A stretch of 64,000 nt of DNA from Dermatophilus congolensis. Lineage in GTDB: Bacteria; Actinomycetota; Actinomycetes; Actinomycetales; Dermatophilaceae. This document shows positions 1-9,091 of the stretch, in pieces. Where the stretch lies: NCBI GenBank assembly GCA_030538115.1, contig JAUNUP010000006.1, positions 124,001 to 188,000 on the forward strand. Direction: 5' to 3'. Within the stretch, counting starts at the first letter, position 1. Each line of letters begins with the position of its first letter. The notes under the pieces were generated by a model. It ran no database searches, was not told where the DNA came from, and was given only the letters and a program-made list of their open reading frames with translations. A program made the position numbers and the translations under genes.

Positions 1-63
1 GTCACGCGCAGCGTCCGCAGCGAAGACGGCATGGTCGAGCAGCGCCGCGACGAAACCCGCTGA
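1..63 (+). CDS. C-terminal end of a truncated upstream gene
   Basis: The window opens inside an open frame that reads 20 codons from base 1 and stops with TGA at 61-63. The visible tail is short and charged (ends QRRDETR). There is too little to assign a family. The next gene starts about 195 bases later, so it is probably a separate unit. The reading frame is inferred only from the absence of an earlier stop and the codon bias. Confidence 0.45.
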   Translation, partial: VTRSVRSEDGMVEQRRDETR

Positions 64-257
64 CCCGCTCCCGCCAACCCAATCCCGCCGGCTGTGGTTT
101 CCCTAACTCCTGCTAGCCCCGACGTTGTGACACAAAGGATGCAGTTCGCGCGGGTTGCCGCACGTTCACCTATGTGAACGTGGCGCGGCGTGCGCGAAAC
201 GCATCTCTCGTGTCGCAACGTCGGGGCCTGTCGGGGGTAGCGGGCAGGATGTAGGGC

Positions 258-890
258 ATGCCCGCCGCAGCCGACCCCGACGTGGGTGCCGTGTACACCG
301 CCGAAGATCGGCTCGCGCGGTGGTTCGGCCTCGGCACCGTCACCGTGTTCGGCACGCGCTGGGCGCTTGAACCGGAGGTCGTATTCGCCCGCGTCCCCGA
401 CGTGCAGCGCTACGTCGACCGCGTGCTCACGCATCTCGCGACCCAAAGCTGGCGCGAGCCGAGCGGCGCAGCGCTGACCCCAGTTGCCGTCCGCGCCCGC
501 CGGGGCGCCCGCAAAGCCCACTACGACCAGGCCAGACACACGATCGCGATCCCTCCGGCCGAACGAGGCGGAGCCTGGGCGCTGCGCGAATCGGTGGTAC
601 TCCACGAACTGGCGCACCACCTCTGCGCAGTGCACGCGTCGTCACCCGCCTCGCGCACGACACCGGTGCCCGACACGTGCGTCACGACCCGCGCACCCAG
701 CACTTCCTGTGCATCCCGCACGCCCCACACTGCCGGCACGTCCAGCGCGAGCGGCCGGAACCACGCTCCCGCCGAGCCGCCTCACGGCCCACACTTCCGT
801 CGCACCCTGCTGGTCCTGCTCACGGAGGCCGGCCACCCGACGGCCTCCGCCCTTCTACGCATCGCCTTCGCTGACGAGGGCCTGGCATGA
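258..890 (+). CDS. TIGR04338-type putative metallohydrolase
   Basis: A 210-residue protein with the zinc-binding motif HELAHH at residues 116-121, inside a region matching the actinobacterial TIGR04338 metallohydrolase family as I know it. It starts with the typical VYxAED segment (residues 12-17) and ends with an LLRIAFADEGL-like tail. The stretch after the motif (about residues 128-170) is rich in Ser, Thr and Pro and looks like a variable insert, making the protein longer than the usual 160-180 residues. No signal peptide is seen, so a cytoplasmic enzyme is likely. The substrate is unknown. Its stop overlaps the start of the DUF2786 gene by 4 bases (ATGA), so the two are translationally coupled. 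Confidence 0.8.
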   Translation: MPAAADPDVGAVYTAEDRLARWFGLGTVTVFGTRWALEPEVVFARVPDVQRYVDRVLTHLATQSWREPSGAALTPVAVRARRGARKAHYDQARHTIAIPPAERGGAWALRESVVLHELAHHLCAVHASSPASRTTPVPDTCVTTRAPSTSCASRTPHTAGTSSASGRNHAPAEPPHGPHFRRTLLVLLTEAGHPTASALLRIAFADEGLA

Positions 891-1801
891 GCACGCAGCA
901 TCCCAGACGTGACAGACGCGACCGGCTCTCGCTCATCGCCGACCTTCTGGCCAGAGCCGAACGCTCGGACTCCCCCGCAGAGCGCGAGTTGTCGCTGGCC
1001 AGGGCACAGAAGGAGGCGGCCCGCCACGGCATCGACCTGGCGGAGGCGGCCTACGCGAATCGTGAAGCCGCGAGCGCTCCGGAGCCGGAGGAGCGCACGG
1101 TCGAGATCGGCCGTCCCCGCAGCCCGGGCCTGCGCACGTTCACCGCCCTGTTTCTGGTCGTCGCCCACGCCAACGACCTGAAATGCCTGGTGGCCCGAGA
1201 CGGCTCCCGCGTCTTCGCCCACGGGATGCCGAGCGACATCGACATGGCCGAGACGATCTACGCGAGCCTGCTGGTGCAGATGGAGACAGACGCCGACCGC
1301 TGGCTCGCCTCCGGCGCCTACCTGCGAGAGCGCCGCCGCGACATCCTGGGCGAGGGCCGGCGCTCCCCCGACGCGGGAGTCGCCCGCCGCAGTTTCAGAA
1401 CCGGTTTCGTCTCCCGCACAGGCGAACTCCTGACGCGGGCCTCGAAGGAGGCGCGTCGCGAGGCCCTGTCGGAGGCAGAGACGCGAGAACTGCCACCCGG
1501 CACAACGTCCGGCAGCACGAAGCCCAGCAGCGCGACGATGCCGGCCGACGCATCCACCCCGAACGACCCGGACAGCACCCGCGGCACCGGCAACACCGGC
1601 GGAGGCAACGGCCTGACGACCACAGCCCTGGCTCTTAGGGCGAAGGAGAAGGCGGTCGAGGAGTTCCACCAGCAGATCATCAAGAAACAGAACATCAGGG
1701 GCACGTTCAAGGCGCAGACCAGGGGAAACGTCTCCTTGGGCGGCTACCACGCAGGCAGAGCCGCAGCCCAGAGGGCACACGCGAACCGCACACGACCGTG
1801 A
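887..1801 (+). CDS. DUF2786 domain-containing protein
   Basis: A 304-residue protein. Residues about 5-50 (DRLSLIADLLARAERSDSPA and the following ARAQKEAARHGID) match DUF2786, a short helical domain of unknown role common in actinobacteria and phages. The centre (about 70-190) is predicted mixed alpha/beta without a motif I recognise. Residues about 200-250 form a Thr/Gly/Asn-rich linker and the C-terminus is basic and helical. It overlaps the TIGR04338 gene by ATGA and is probably its partner. No membrane segment is visible. The function is not known. Confidence 0.75.
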   Translation: MSTQHPRRDRRDRLSLIADLLARAERSDSPAERELSLARAQKEAARHGIDLAEAAYANREAASAPEPEERTVEIGRPRSPGLRTFTALFLVVAHANDLKCLVARDGSRVFAHGMPSDIDMAETIYASLLVQMETDADRWLASGAYLRERRRDILGEGRRSPDAGVARRSFRTGFVSRTGELLTRASKEARREALSEAETRELPPGTTSGSTKPSSATMPADASTPNDPDSTRGTGNTGGGNGLTTTALALRAKEKAVEEFHQQIIKKQNIRGTFKAQTRGNVSLGGYHAGRAAAQRAHANRTRP

Positions 1802-1853
1802 CCAGCCCCACGTGGCCGTTCTCACGCTATAAGCACGGAGATCTGGCGAGACA

Positions 1854-2582
1854 ATGGTGCCCATGTACGTGCCCGAACACTTCGCCCTGTCCGATGACGA
1901 CGTCGCCGGCATCCTCGCCACGATGGGCGCGGGTGACCTGGTCACCGTGCATGAAGACGGCCCCGACGCGACGTACCTGCCGTTCCATTTCGACCCTCGC
2001 CCCTCGGAGGAGGCCCCGAAGGGTCGGCTCCTGACTCACCTGGCGCGCAACAACCCGCAGATCAAACGCGAGTGCATCGGCCAATCACTGGTGATCGTGC
2101 ACGCGGGCGACCACTACGTCTCCCCCTCCGACTTACCGGGCCACGACGACGCGCGGGCGATCGTGCCGACCTGGGACTACATCACGGTGCAGGCCTACGG
2201 CCGGTTCGTGATCCGCGACGACATGGACTGGGTGCGCGCCCAGGTAGACCTGATCACCGACAGGCACGAAGCCGCGATCGGCAAGGCCTGGCGAGTGGAC
2301 GACTCCCCCGCCCCGTACGTGAAGCGGATGATGCGCGCGATCGTCGGCGCAGAACTGCTCATCGAGCGGTGGGTGGGGAAAGCGAAGATGAGCCAGAACA
2401 AGACCCCGGACGACGTCCGGGCTGAGATCGACGCTCTCGATCGGGCCGCGGCGAACACCGGCCGCGGCAACATGATGGCCGACCTCGCCGACTTCAAACG
2501 CCGCGTGAGCCTTCCGCACGCGGAGGCACGGAAGCAGACGCTCGCGGATTTGGAAGGGCGCCGGCCTAGCGCGCTTGGGTGA
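1854..2582 (+). CDS. PaiB-family FMN-binding protein (putative negative regulator)
   Basis: A protein of about 240 residues beginning MVPMYVPEHFA. The MYxPxxF start, the segment TYLPFHFDP and the end of the split barrel (PTWDYITVQAYG) are hallmarks of the PaiB/FMN-binding negative transcriptional regulator family. The Bacillus founder was described as repressing sporulation and protease genes, but most members are flavin-binding split-barrel proteins without a proven target. The start at 1854 has a weak GGCGAG upstream; the ATG at 1863 would give the family's usual first residues. A strong terminator follows at 2616-2672. Confidence 0.85.
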   Translation: MVPMYVPEHFALSDDDVAGILATMGAGDLVTVHEDGPDATYLPFHFDPRPSEEAPKGRLLTHLARNNPQIKRECIGQSLVIVHAGDHYVSPSDLPGHDDARAIVPTWDYITVQAYGRFVIRDDMDWVRAQVDLITDRHEAAIGKAWRVDDSPAPYVKRMMRAIVGAELLIERWVGKAKMSQNKTPDDVRAEIDALDRAAANTGRGNMMADLADFKRRVSLPHAEARKQTLADLEGRRPSALG

Positions 2583-2615
2583 GCGAGGACACGGAGCCTC
2601 GACACCCGGTCGCCA

Positions 2616-2672
2616 GTCCCGCGGGAGGTTCTAAACCCGCACGTCACCGTGCGTTTTCTTCTCCCGCGGGAC
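2616..2672 (+). terminator. nested hairpin terminator after the PaiB-like gene
   Basis: An inner stem CGCACG (2638-2643) pairs with CGTGCG (2648-2653) around a TCAC loop and is followed by TTTTCTT, a rho-independent arrangement for the + strand. This sits inside a perfect 12-base inverted repeat, GTCCCGCGGGAG (2616-2627) with CTCCCGCGGGAC (2661-2672). It separates the PaiB-like gene from the convergent acyl-CoA dehydrogenase and can serve both strands. Confidence 0.75.
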
Positions 2673-2709
2673 ACTCGACGTTCGTGCGTCAGCGACCGGC
2701 GTGCCCGCG

Positions 2710-3870
2710 TCAGCGGATCAGGCTTCTGCCCATCACCAGGCGCTGGATCTGGTTCGTGCCTTCGTAGATCTGGGTGATCTTGGCGTCGCGCATCATGCGC
2801 TCGACCGGGTGGTCTTCGACGTAGCCCGCGCCGCCGAGGAGCTGCACCGCGTCGGTGGTCACCGACATCGCGACATCGGAGGCGAGGCACTTGGCCGCAG
2901 CGCCGAAGAACGCCAGGTCGTCGTCTTCGCGCTCCGACTTGGCGGCGGCGACGTAGACCATCTGGCGTGCCGACTCCAGCGCCATGGCCATGTCGGCGAG
3001 CATGAACTGGATGGCCTGGAATTCGGCGATGGCCTTGCCGAACTGCTTGCGCTCCTTGACGTACGCGACGGCGTAGTCGAGCGCGCCCTGGGCGATGCCG
3101 ACGGCCTGCGCGCCGATGGTGACGCGGGTGTGGTCGAGGGTGCGCAGGGCGATCTTGAGGCCTTCGCCCTCCGAGCCGATCATGCGGTCGCCGGGGATGC
3201 GGCAGTTGTCGAAGTGCAGCTCACGGGTGGGCGATCCCTTGATGCCGAGCTTTTTCTCAAGTTCGCCGACGCTGAACCCCGCGTCGTCCTTCTCGACGAC
3301 GAACGCGGAGATGTTGGCGCCGCGGCGGCCGTCAGGGTCGGTCACGGCCATGACCGTGTAGTACTCGGAGGTGCCCGCGTTCGTGATCCACGACTTCTGG
3401 CCCGAGAGCACCCAGTCGTCGCCGTCGCGGGTGGCCTTGGTGCGCATGGAGGCCGTGTCGGAGCCGGCCTCGCGCTCGGAGAGGCCGTACGAGAACATGA
3501 CCTCGCCCTTGGCCAACGGCGAGAGGTACTTGGCCTGCAGCTCTTCGGACCCGGCGAGCATGAGCGGCATCGAGCCGAGCTTGTTCACGCCGGGGATGAG
3601 GCCGGAGGAGGCGCAGACGCGCGAGATCTCTTCGATGACGATGCAGGTCGCGAGAGCGTCAGCGCCCATGCCGCCGAAACGCTCGGGCACGTGGGGGGCG
3701 TGGAAGTCGGCGGCGACGAGAGCCTTGCGGGCTTCTTCGGGGAAGCGCTTGTCCCGGTCGACCTCGGCCGCGTGGGGGGCGATCTGGTTCTCTGCCACGG
3801 CGCGTACCGCTGCCCGCAGTTCTTCGTGGTCTTCGCTCGTACGGAAAAGGTCGAAGTCGGTGTTGGTCAT
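2710..3870 (-). CDS. acyl-CoA dehydrogenase (FadE25-like)
   Basis: A 386-residue flavoenzyme of the acyl-CoA dehydrogenase superfamily, which oxidises acyl-CoA to trans-2-enoyl-CoA and passes electrons to electron-transfer flavoprotein. The FAD/substrate signature FSYGLSEREAGSD lies at about residues 149-161, and the C-terminal YEGTNQIQR motif supplies the catalytic base at E370. The length and the start (TSEDHEELRAAVRAVAE) match the short/branched-chain group that includes mycobacterial FadE25. The start ATG at 3870 is preceded by GGAGAGG. Single gene, cytoplasmic. The exact acyl chain preference cannot be read from the sequence. Confidence 0.93.
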   Translation of the reverse strand: MTNTDFDLFRTSEDHEELRAAVRAVAENQIAPHAAEVDRDKRFPEEARKALVAADFHAPHVPERFGGMGADALATCIVIEEISRVCASSGLIPGVNKLGSMPLMLAGSEELQAKYLSPLAKGEVMFSYGLSEREAGSDTASMRTKATRDGDDWVLSGQKSWITNAGTSEYYTVMAVTDPDGRRGANISAFVVEKDDAGFSVGELEKKLGIKGSPTRELHFDNCRIPGDRMIGSEGEGLKIALRTLDHTRVTIGAQAVGIAQGALDYAVAYVKERKQFGKAIAEFQAIQFMLADMAMALESARQMVYVAAAKSEREDDDLAFFGAAAKCLASDVAMSVTTDAVQLLGGAGYVEDHPVERMMRDAKITQIYEGTNQIQRLVMGRSLIR

Positions 3871-4030
3871 GTACCTCTCCAGAGTCCGGGGCCGTCGTCA
3901 CTGATGTTCCGGTTACCTCAGATTAACCGCAGCAGGCGGCGAGGGGCAGGGTTGCGGCTGCTCGACCTGAGGCGCGCGGGCGCCGATGTCAGGATGGCGT
4001 ATCGACGCAACGTTCACGAGAGGAGTGCCC

Positions 4031-4705
4031 GTGCTGGCGAGGACTGTGTTGAAGGAGGCGTTCGGTCGGGTGGCAGAGGAGCTGCCCGCCACGCTCGAGG
4101 GCCTGACTCCGGAGCAGGTGTTGTGGCGTCCGGGGCCGGAGGCGAACAGCATCGGCTGGTTGGCGTGGCATATCGCGCGGTGCGAAGACGCGCAGATGGC
4201 TCCGTTGCGAGCGCACGCCTCCGCGGGGGCGATGGACGAGGCAGCCGCGATGGCGGCGTCTGCGGCGATGTTGGAGCCGCTGGGCGCAACGGGCGTGGCC
4301 GGCATGACCGGCATTGCCGGGGCGATGGCCGCACAGGCCTCCATCGAGGCCGCCGAGTCCCTCGATCCCGAGGAGGGCGAGCCGACCGACGTGTGGAGCA
4401 CCCAGGGCTGGGACGAGCGGTTCGGCCTCCCGTACGGCCGTGACGAGATCGGCTACGGCCACAGCAGCGAGCAGGTGGGCGCGTTCACGGTCACCGACAC
4501 GGGCCTGCTCGCCGACTACTACGCAGCGGTGCATGCGGCGACCCTCGAGATCCTCGACCGGCTGGAGGAGCCCGATTTCGAGCGTGTCGTCGACACGAAC
4601 TGGGATCCGCACGTGACGTTGGGCGTGCGCGTGGTGAGCGTGCTGAACGACGTCACAGCGCACCAGGGCCAGATCGCCTATCTGCGAGGGCTTCTGCTCA
4701 ACTAA
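4031..4705 (+). CDS. DinB/DUF664-family protein (putative mycothiol-dependent enzyme)
   Basis: A 224-residue DinB-fold protein. The metal-site histidines appear in SIGWLAWHIARCED (about residues 39-52) and in the C-terminal DVTAHQGQIAYLRGL, with a third expected in the middle. DUF664 members of actinobacteria are often mycothiol-dependent transferases or maleylpyruvate-isomerase-like enzymes; the substrate is unknown here. An unusual Ala/Met-rich insert lies at about residues 58-105. I chose GTG 4031 because GAGAGGAG (4017-4024) precedes it at good spacing, rather than the upstream ATG at 3986. Confidence 0.82.
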   Translation: MLARTVLKEAFGRVAEELPATLEGLTPEQVLWRPGPEANSIGWLAWHIARCEDAQMAPLRAHASAGAMDEAAAMAASAAMLEPLGATGVAGMTGIAGAMAAQASIEAAESLDPEEGEPTDVWSTQGWDERFGLPYGRDEIGYGHSSEQVGAFTVTDTGLLADYYAAVHAATLEILDRLEEPDFERVVDTNWDPHVTLGVRVVSVLNDVTAHQGQIAYLRGLLLN

Positions 4706-5022
4706 TCTGGAGTGGCTCTCTCACTGTCGCGGATGTGATCAACAGGCGGTGTTGCGGGGCGAACGCGCTGTCGGTGCGATCATCGCGTGCACGGCCAGCG
4801 CGACCTGCCTTCCTTTGGCTCCGGCCGGACCAAGCTCAGTCCTTCCGTACGCATGTCCCCGGCCGCCGCACCAACTGGATCACCTACGCCCATGAGGCGT
4901 TCAACGGACCACCGACGCGTCCACCCGTGGCCACCCGTGCATGCCGGGGCACACTCCCTCGAATGGGATGATTCCTTTATCCGCGAAAGCGCCTTAGAAA
5001 CGCGAACAAGGTTGAGAGACTA
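4706..5022 (+). other. gene-free stretch
   Basis: No convincing gene, hairpin or repeat is seen here. From about 4970 the base composition drops well below that of the flanking genes, and this continues into the Rhs remnant. It is probably the edge of a decayed acquired segment. Confidence 0.4.
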
Positions 5023-5202
5023 TCAACGGGGATGTGAGCTTCTGCCTGGACCAAAGATCCCTACCACTGTCACAAGAATGCACACAATTACCATAATTAT
5101 GCCCGTCTTCGAGGCCCCATAAACAGACACAAGGTATAGAGATACCATTAACATAATGATACCAGGCGCCGCACCTAAGAGAATGCGTTTTCTTGCTTTC
5201 AC
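5023..5202 (-). CDS. small two-TM membrane protein coupled to the Rhs remnant
   Basis: A 59-residue frame starting at GTG 5202, with AAGGTGG just upstream. After a basic start (VKARKRILLG) there are two hydrophobic segments, about residues 8-27 and 33-50, joined by a short turn. The start overlaps the stop of the Rhs fragment as GTGA, a sign of translational coupling. In Rhs loci the gene directly after the toxin tip is commonly its immunity protein, and small membrane proteins are known in that role. I do not recognise the family, so this is only an inference from position. Base composition is lower than in the neighbours. Confidence 0.5.
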   Translation of the reverse strand: MKARKRILLGAAPGIIMLMVSLYLVSVYGASKTGIIMVIVCILVTVVGIFGPGRSSHPR

Positions 5203-5696
5203 AAACAGTCCACCTTCAAAGAACGGGCCGCTAGACCAAAGCTCACAACAGCCGCTCCACAGTCTGCGACAGCCCACAAGTATCCTGATAGCGAAGCGCC
5301 ACCAGTAGCAGGCGCGGCCGTAGTAGCACCAACTACCGTGTTCGGGTCGTACCAGCGCACTCCCATCCGGTACAGGCCGTGGCCGCTGTCTTTGAGTGCG
5401 CCGGTGTACGTGTAGGGGTTCCACCATGCCAGCGGCACGTCTTGGCCTGGCGCGGACCGGATGTTGCTGTATGGGTCGTACGAATATGACACCAGCACGG
5501 CGCCGGCGTTGTCGACCATGCCGATCACGGATCCGAGCCAGTCTTGCACGTAGTACCCGGTCTGCCCGTCCCGCTCGATCGCTAGGGGTTTACCGGCCGG
5601 GTCGCGTAGCACGGTGAGCAGGCCGCCGCCATCATCGCCCTGACGGGTCACGCCCACTGGGGAGTGACTCCCCCCGGGATTGAGCCTGTATGTCAT
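5199..5696 (-). pseudogene. 5'-truncated Rhs/YD-repeat protein C-terminal fragment
   Basis: About 165 residues carrying the end of an Rhs core: GYYVQDWLGSVIGMVD, then SYDPYSN, NPYTYTGALKDSGHGLYRMG and WYDP. Full Rhs proteins run to 1000 residues or more, and here everything upstream of the last YD repeats is missing, so the gene is a remnant. Normally a variable toxin tip follows the core. Here only about 45 residues follow, including a hydrophobic stretch, with no toxin family I can name. No ribosome-binding site is convincing for the ATG at 5696. Codon use and GC differ from the flanking genes, which suggests a horizontally acquired, decayed polymorphic-toxin locus. Confidence 0.75.
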
Positions 5697-5897
5697 CGAT
5701 ACATCGACGAAGCCACTGCATCGAACACATGCAGCAAGCGTTCACACCTGCGATGTAGTGCTCCCCCCCCCTGCCGGGCAGCTCCAGATAACCCGACGGC
5801 GCGTGATTCAACGCCAGACTGCTCGAATCTGCTTAATTCACAACTGAATCGGCCGATGAGACGGCGACAACGGTAGGGGGTCGTCTCAGGGAGCCAC

Positions 5898-7865
5898 ATG
5901 GAGCAGGCCGGTGGTGGCAGCGCGCAGGAGAACAGCGGGAGCTACCTGGTCAGGCGTCGGCCTGCCCGCGTGCGGGGCCCGCTGATCGCCTCCCTGGCCG
6001 CGGTGTCGAGCCTGGCCGTGGCGGGTCTGTTGCTGTCTGGCACCCTGAGCAACCCCAACAATCCTGCTGCATCAGGAGACGGAGGCACCGGCTCGGGGGC
6101 TCAGCCCGCCGCCAAGGTGGTGCAAGACGCGTACCCCCTCTACACCTGCCGCGGCTACTCGTCGCTGCCGCGCGACAACCCCCGCGACCAGGTGGTTCGC
6201 GACGAATTCGCCTGGGGCCGATTCAAGGCCGTGAAGGTCGGAGACGGTCGCGGCAACATCGACTGGGAGGCCGACCCCTACAAACAGGTCAGTTGGCGCA
6301 TGTGGTTCCACTCCCTGCGCTGGCTCGGGTCGGCGATCAACGCCTCCGACCCTGAGGGCCTACGGCACGCGGCGGCGATCGCCCAGGATTGGGTGCGCGA
6401 TCACCCGTATTCGTGGGACGCGGATCCGGTGGCGCAGGAGCCGACGATGCACCGCACGAACACGCTGCTGTGCCTGCGGCAGGCCCTGGCCCAGCAGGCC
6501 GGAGGCTCGCTACCGGCCGAATATGTGTGGCTCGACGCAGCGCTGCAAGACCATGCGCGGTCGCTCGAGGCCCACTTCTCCAAGCGCGGCAACCACGGCA
6601 CCGACGAGGCGGTGGCGCTGCTGGGCGTCGGCTGCACGCTCAACCTTCCGCACTACACCGATCTCGCGGTGACGCGCCTGGGCAACTACCTCAACGGTTC
6701 GATCGACGAGCAGGGCGCGACCGATGAGCAGTCCACCGGCTACGGCTACTTCAACCGCACCCTGTGGGCCGCGGCGCACCAGCGCATGGCCCTGTGCGCA
6801 CCGTCGTCGCCGACGACCGACCGCATCGGCGAGCGCGTGGCCCTGCTGGCCGAATTCGTGGCGCACGCGACCACTCCCCTGGGCCCGCTGCAGCAGATCG
6901 GCAACACGCAGTTCGTCACGGAGTCGCCGATCAAGGGCACGCCGCAGCAGTACGCGGCCACCGGAGGCGAGGTGGGCAGCCCGCCGCAGGATCGGGTCAA
7001 GGTGTACGACGCCGGGTACGTCTTCGGCCGCAGCGGCTGGGGCACGAAAGAGATGCCGTTCAAGAAACAGTCGGCGTACTCCCTGCGGTTCGGGCCGCAG
7101 CGCACCCTGCACGGACACGACGACCACACGTCGATCACGTGGCAGGCGCGCGGCTACGAGATCCTGCGCGACACCGGCTACGGCGAGTACACCCGCGACC
7201 AATGGGAGGCGTACGCCAAGTCACCCCAGGCGCACAACCAGCTCGTGGTCTCCGGCCAGGGGGTTGCGCTGGAGACGAGGCTCACCCGCTCCGACACCCG
7301 CACCGGCTTCGGCGAGCAGGAACAGGGCACGGCCGACAGCTTCACGCTCGCCGACGAGGCGCTCGCCGGGGTGCCGCGCGCCCGCGACGTGATCGTGCTC
7401 TCGGATCCCGACATCGTCGTCACCGTCGACCGCGCGACCGCACCCGACCGGCGCACGTTCACCCAGTACTGGCAGTTGCCCGCCGGCAGGCAGGTGGAGG
7501 TGGGGCGCACGCGTACGTCCGTCACCGCCTCCGTGGGCGACACACGCACGACGCTCGTGCAGTTGCCGTACCGCGACGAAAAGCTGCCGACCGGCACGGC
7601 GACCGTGGTTGCGGGCGGCACGAACCCGATCCGCGGCTGGCACTGGCAGACGATCTTCAAGCGCGTACCGGCCTCGACCGTCACGTTCACGAGCGAGGGC
7701 ACGTCGACGGCCATGGTCACAGCGGTCGTCGCCGGGCCCGCGAAGGGCCGGGTCACGACCTCCACCCGCCGCGACGGCGCCAACTGGATCTACCGCTTCG
7801 ACATCGCCGGCACGGTGGCCGAGGTCGGGCTCACCCCCGCCGGCACCCTCTGGCGCGTCTCGTAG
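5898..7865 (+). CDS. heparinase II/III-like polysaccharide lyase, membrane-anchored
   Basis: A 655-residue protein. An N-terminal hydrophobic segment (about residues 29-50) follows basic residues, so it is probably an exported, membrane-anchored protein. Residues about 115-330 form an alpha-toroid-like region with HSLRWLGSAI and NHGTDEAVALLGVGC, the latter resembling the Asn/His active-site region of heparinase II/III and alginate-lyase families. Residues about 370-655 look like the heparinase II/III C-terminal beta-sandwich (GYVFGRSGWG, then the His-rich LHGHDDHTSITW). It probably cleaves an acidic or amino-sugar polysaccharide outside the cell. The O-antigen-ligase-like gene nearby suggests a role in exopolysaccharide turnover. 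The ATG is preceded by GGGAG. Confidence 0.78.
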   Translation: MEQAGGGSAQENSGSYLVRRRPARVRGPLIASLAAVSSLAVAGLLLSGTLSNPNNPAASGDGGTGSGAQPAAKVVQDAYPLYTCRGYSSLPRDNPRDQVVRDEFAWGRFKAVKVGDGRGNIDWEADPYKQVSWRMWFHSLRWLGSAINASDPEGLRHAAAIAQDWVRDHPYSWDADPVAQEPTMHRTNTLLCLRQALAQQAGGSLPAEYVWLDAALQDHARSLEAHFSKRGNHGTDEAVALLGVGCTLNLPHYTDLAVTRLGNYLNGSIDEQGATDEQSTGYGYFNRTLWAAAHQRMALCAPSSPTTDRIGERVALLAEFVAHATTPLGPLQQIGNTQFVTESPIKGTPQQYAATGGEVGSPPQDRVKVYDAGYVFGRSGWGTKEMPFKKQSAYSLRFGPQRTLHGHDDHTSITWQARGYEILRDTGYGEYTRDQWEAYAKSPQAHNQLVVSGQGVALETRLTRSDTRTGFGEQEQGTADSFTLADEALAGVPRARDVIVLSDPDIVVTVDRATAPDRRTFTQYWQLPAGRQVEVGRTRTSVTASVGDTRTTLVQLPYRDEKLPTGTATVVAGGTNPIRGWHWQTIFKRVPASTVTFTSEGTSTAMVTAVVAGPAKGRVTTSTRRDGANWIYRFDIAGTVAEVGLTPAGTLWRVS

Positions 7866-7883
7866 ACGAGCCAGTGCGACTCG

Positions 7884-8927
7884 TCAGCGCCTGCGGTGCC
7901 GCCCCTGCGGGTCTTGCAGGTGCGGGATGACGAGCCGCTCGAACGCGTCGATGCCCGACATGTCGTATGCGGCCTCGGGGAAGTAGCAGATCGCGTAGGT
8001 CATGCCGAGCCGATACAGGTCGACGAGGGTGTCGGTGATCTTCTCGGGCGAGCCGACGAGCGGGCCGGTGCGCAGCATCTCGATCTGCCGGTCGGCCTTC
8101 GACTCGCTCGCGCCGCCCTGCACAAACCGCTCGCGCACCAGTTCGAGCTTGGCGTCGACCTCGCGCTCGTTGGCGCCGATGATGACGTTGTAGTTGGCCG
8201 AGCGCACGATCTCGTCGTAGTCGCGGCCGATGTCGCGGCAGTGGCCGGCGAGGATCTCGCTCTTGCGCTCGAACGTCTCGGGCGTGCCGTCGAAGTTGGT
8301 GTAGTCGGCGTATTCGGCGGCGATGCGCAGGGTCTTCTTCTCGCCGCCGCCCGCGACCCACATGGGGATGCCGTTGCGTTCGGAGCCGGGCAGGCTCGTG
8401 CCCTGCAGCGGACGCGGGGCGACGATCGCCTTGTCGGCGAGGTAGTTCTCGCCGTCGTGGCTGACCACGCCCTTCGTCCAGGCCTGGCGGAAGATCTCGA
8501 CGCCCTCGGCGAGCATCGCGAGCCGCTCACCGGCACTCGGGAATCCGTAGCCGTAGGCGAGCCATTCGTGCTCGTACCAGCCCGCGCCGATACCCATCTC
8601 GACGCGGCCTTCGCTGATGATGTCGACGGTCGCCGCGACCTTGGCCAGGTAGACAGGGTTGCGGTAGGCCATGCACGTGCACATCTGGCCCAGGCGCACG
8701 CGCCCGGTCACCGCTGCGAGCGCGGCCATGAGGGTCCAGGCCTCGTGAGTCGCCTCCTGCGACGGCACCGGCACGGTGTGGAAGTGGTCGTAGACCCAGA
8801 CCGACTCCCACGCCTTCGAGCCGTCGGCCGCGCGGGCGAGCCCGGCCATGACGCCCCACTGCTGCTCAGGCGGCACCCCCACCAGGTCCATGCGCCAGCC
8901 CTGCGGGATGAACATTCCGAATCGCAT
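7884..8927 (-). CDS. LLM-class (F420-dependent-like) oxidoreductase
   Basis: A 347-residue luciferase-like monooxygenase-fold protein. Recognisable family features are MRFGMFIPQG at the start, WESVWVYDHFHTVP, VTGRVRLGQMCTCMAYRNP, and EGRVEMGIGAGWYEHEWLAYG, typical of the F420-dependent TIGR03560-like subgroup in actinobacteria. The cofactor (F420H2 or FMNH2) cannot be settled from sequence. The start ATG at 8927 has AAGGAGTG directly upstream; the longer open frame has no such site. It converges on the heparinase-like gene with only 18 bases between the two stops. Confidence 0.9.
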   Translation of the reverse strand: MRFGMFIPQGWRMDLVGVPPEQQWGVMAGLARAADGSKAWESVWVYDHFHTVPVPSQEATHEAWTLMAALAAVTGRVRLGQMCTCMAYRNPVYLAKVAATVDIISEGRVEMGIGAGWYEHEWLAYGYGFPSAGERLAMLAEGVEIFRQAWTKGVVSHDGENYLADKAIVAPRPLQGTSLPGSERNGIPMWVAGGGEKKTLRIAAEYADYTNFDGTPETFERKSEILAGHCRDIGRDYDEIVRSANYNVIIGANEREVDAKLELVRERFVQGGASESKADRQIEMLRTGPLVGSPEKITDTLVDLYRLGMTYAICYFPEAAYDMSGIDAFERLVIPHLQDPQGRHRRR

Positions 8928-9091
8928 GAGAACACTCCTTGGTCGGGTCAGGTCTGGTCTCGTCGGGTGCTGCACCCAAGTCTGCCCATCGATGCCGTTG
9001 CGCGCGCGATACCGACGCGACGGACGCGCCGACTCAAGCCCCGCCCGCATGTGCCGATGGGAACCGAGGGCACACGCGAGGCAGGGGTGAG

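Noticed and set aside
2701..4443. A 580-codon open frame antisense to the acyl-CoA dehydrogenase
   Set aside because: Same antisense artefact; the dehydrogenase on the minus strand has full catalytic motifs.
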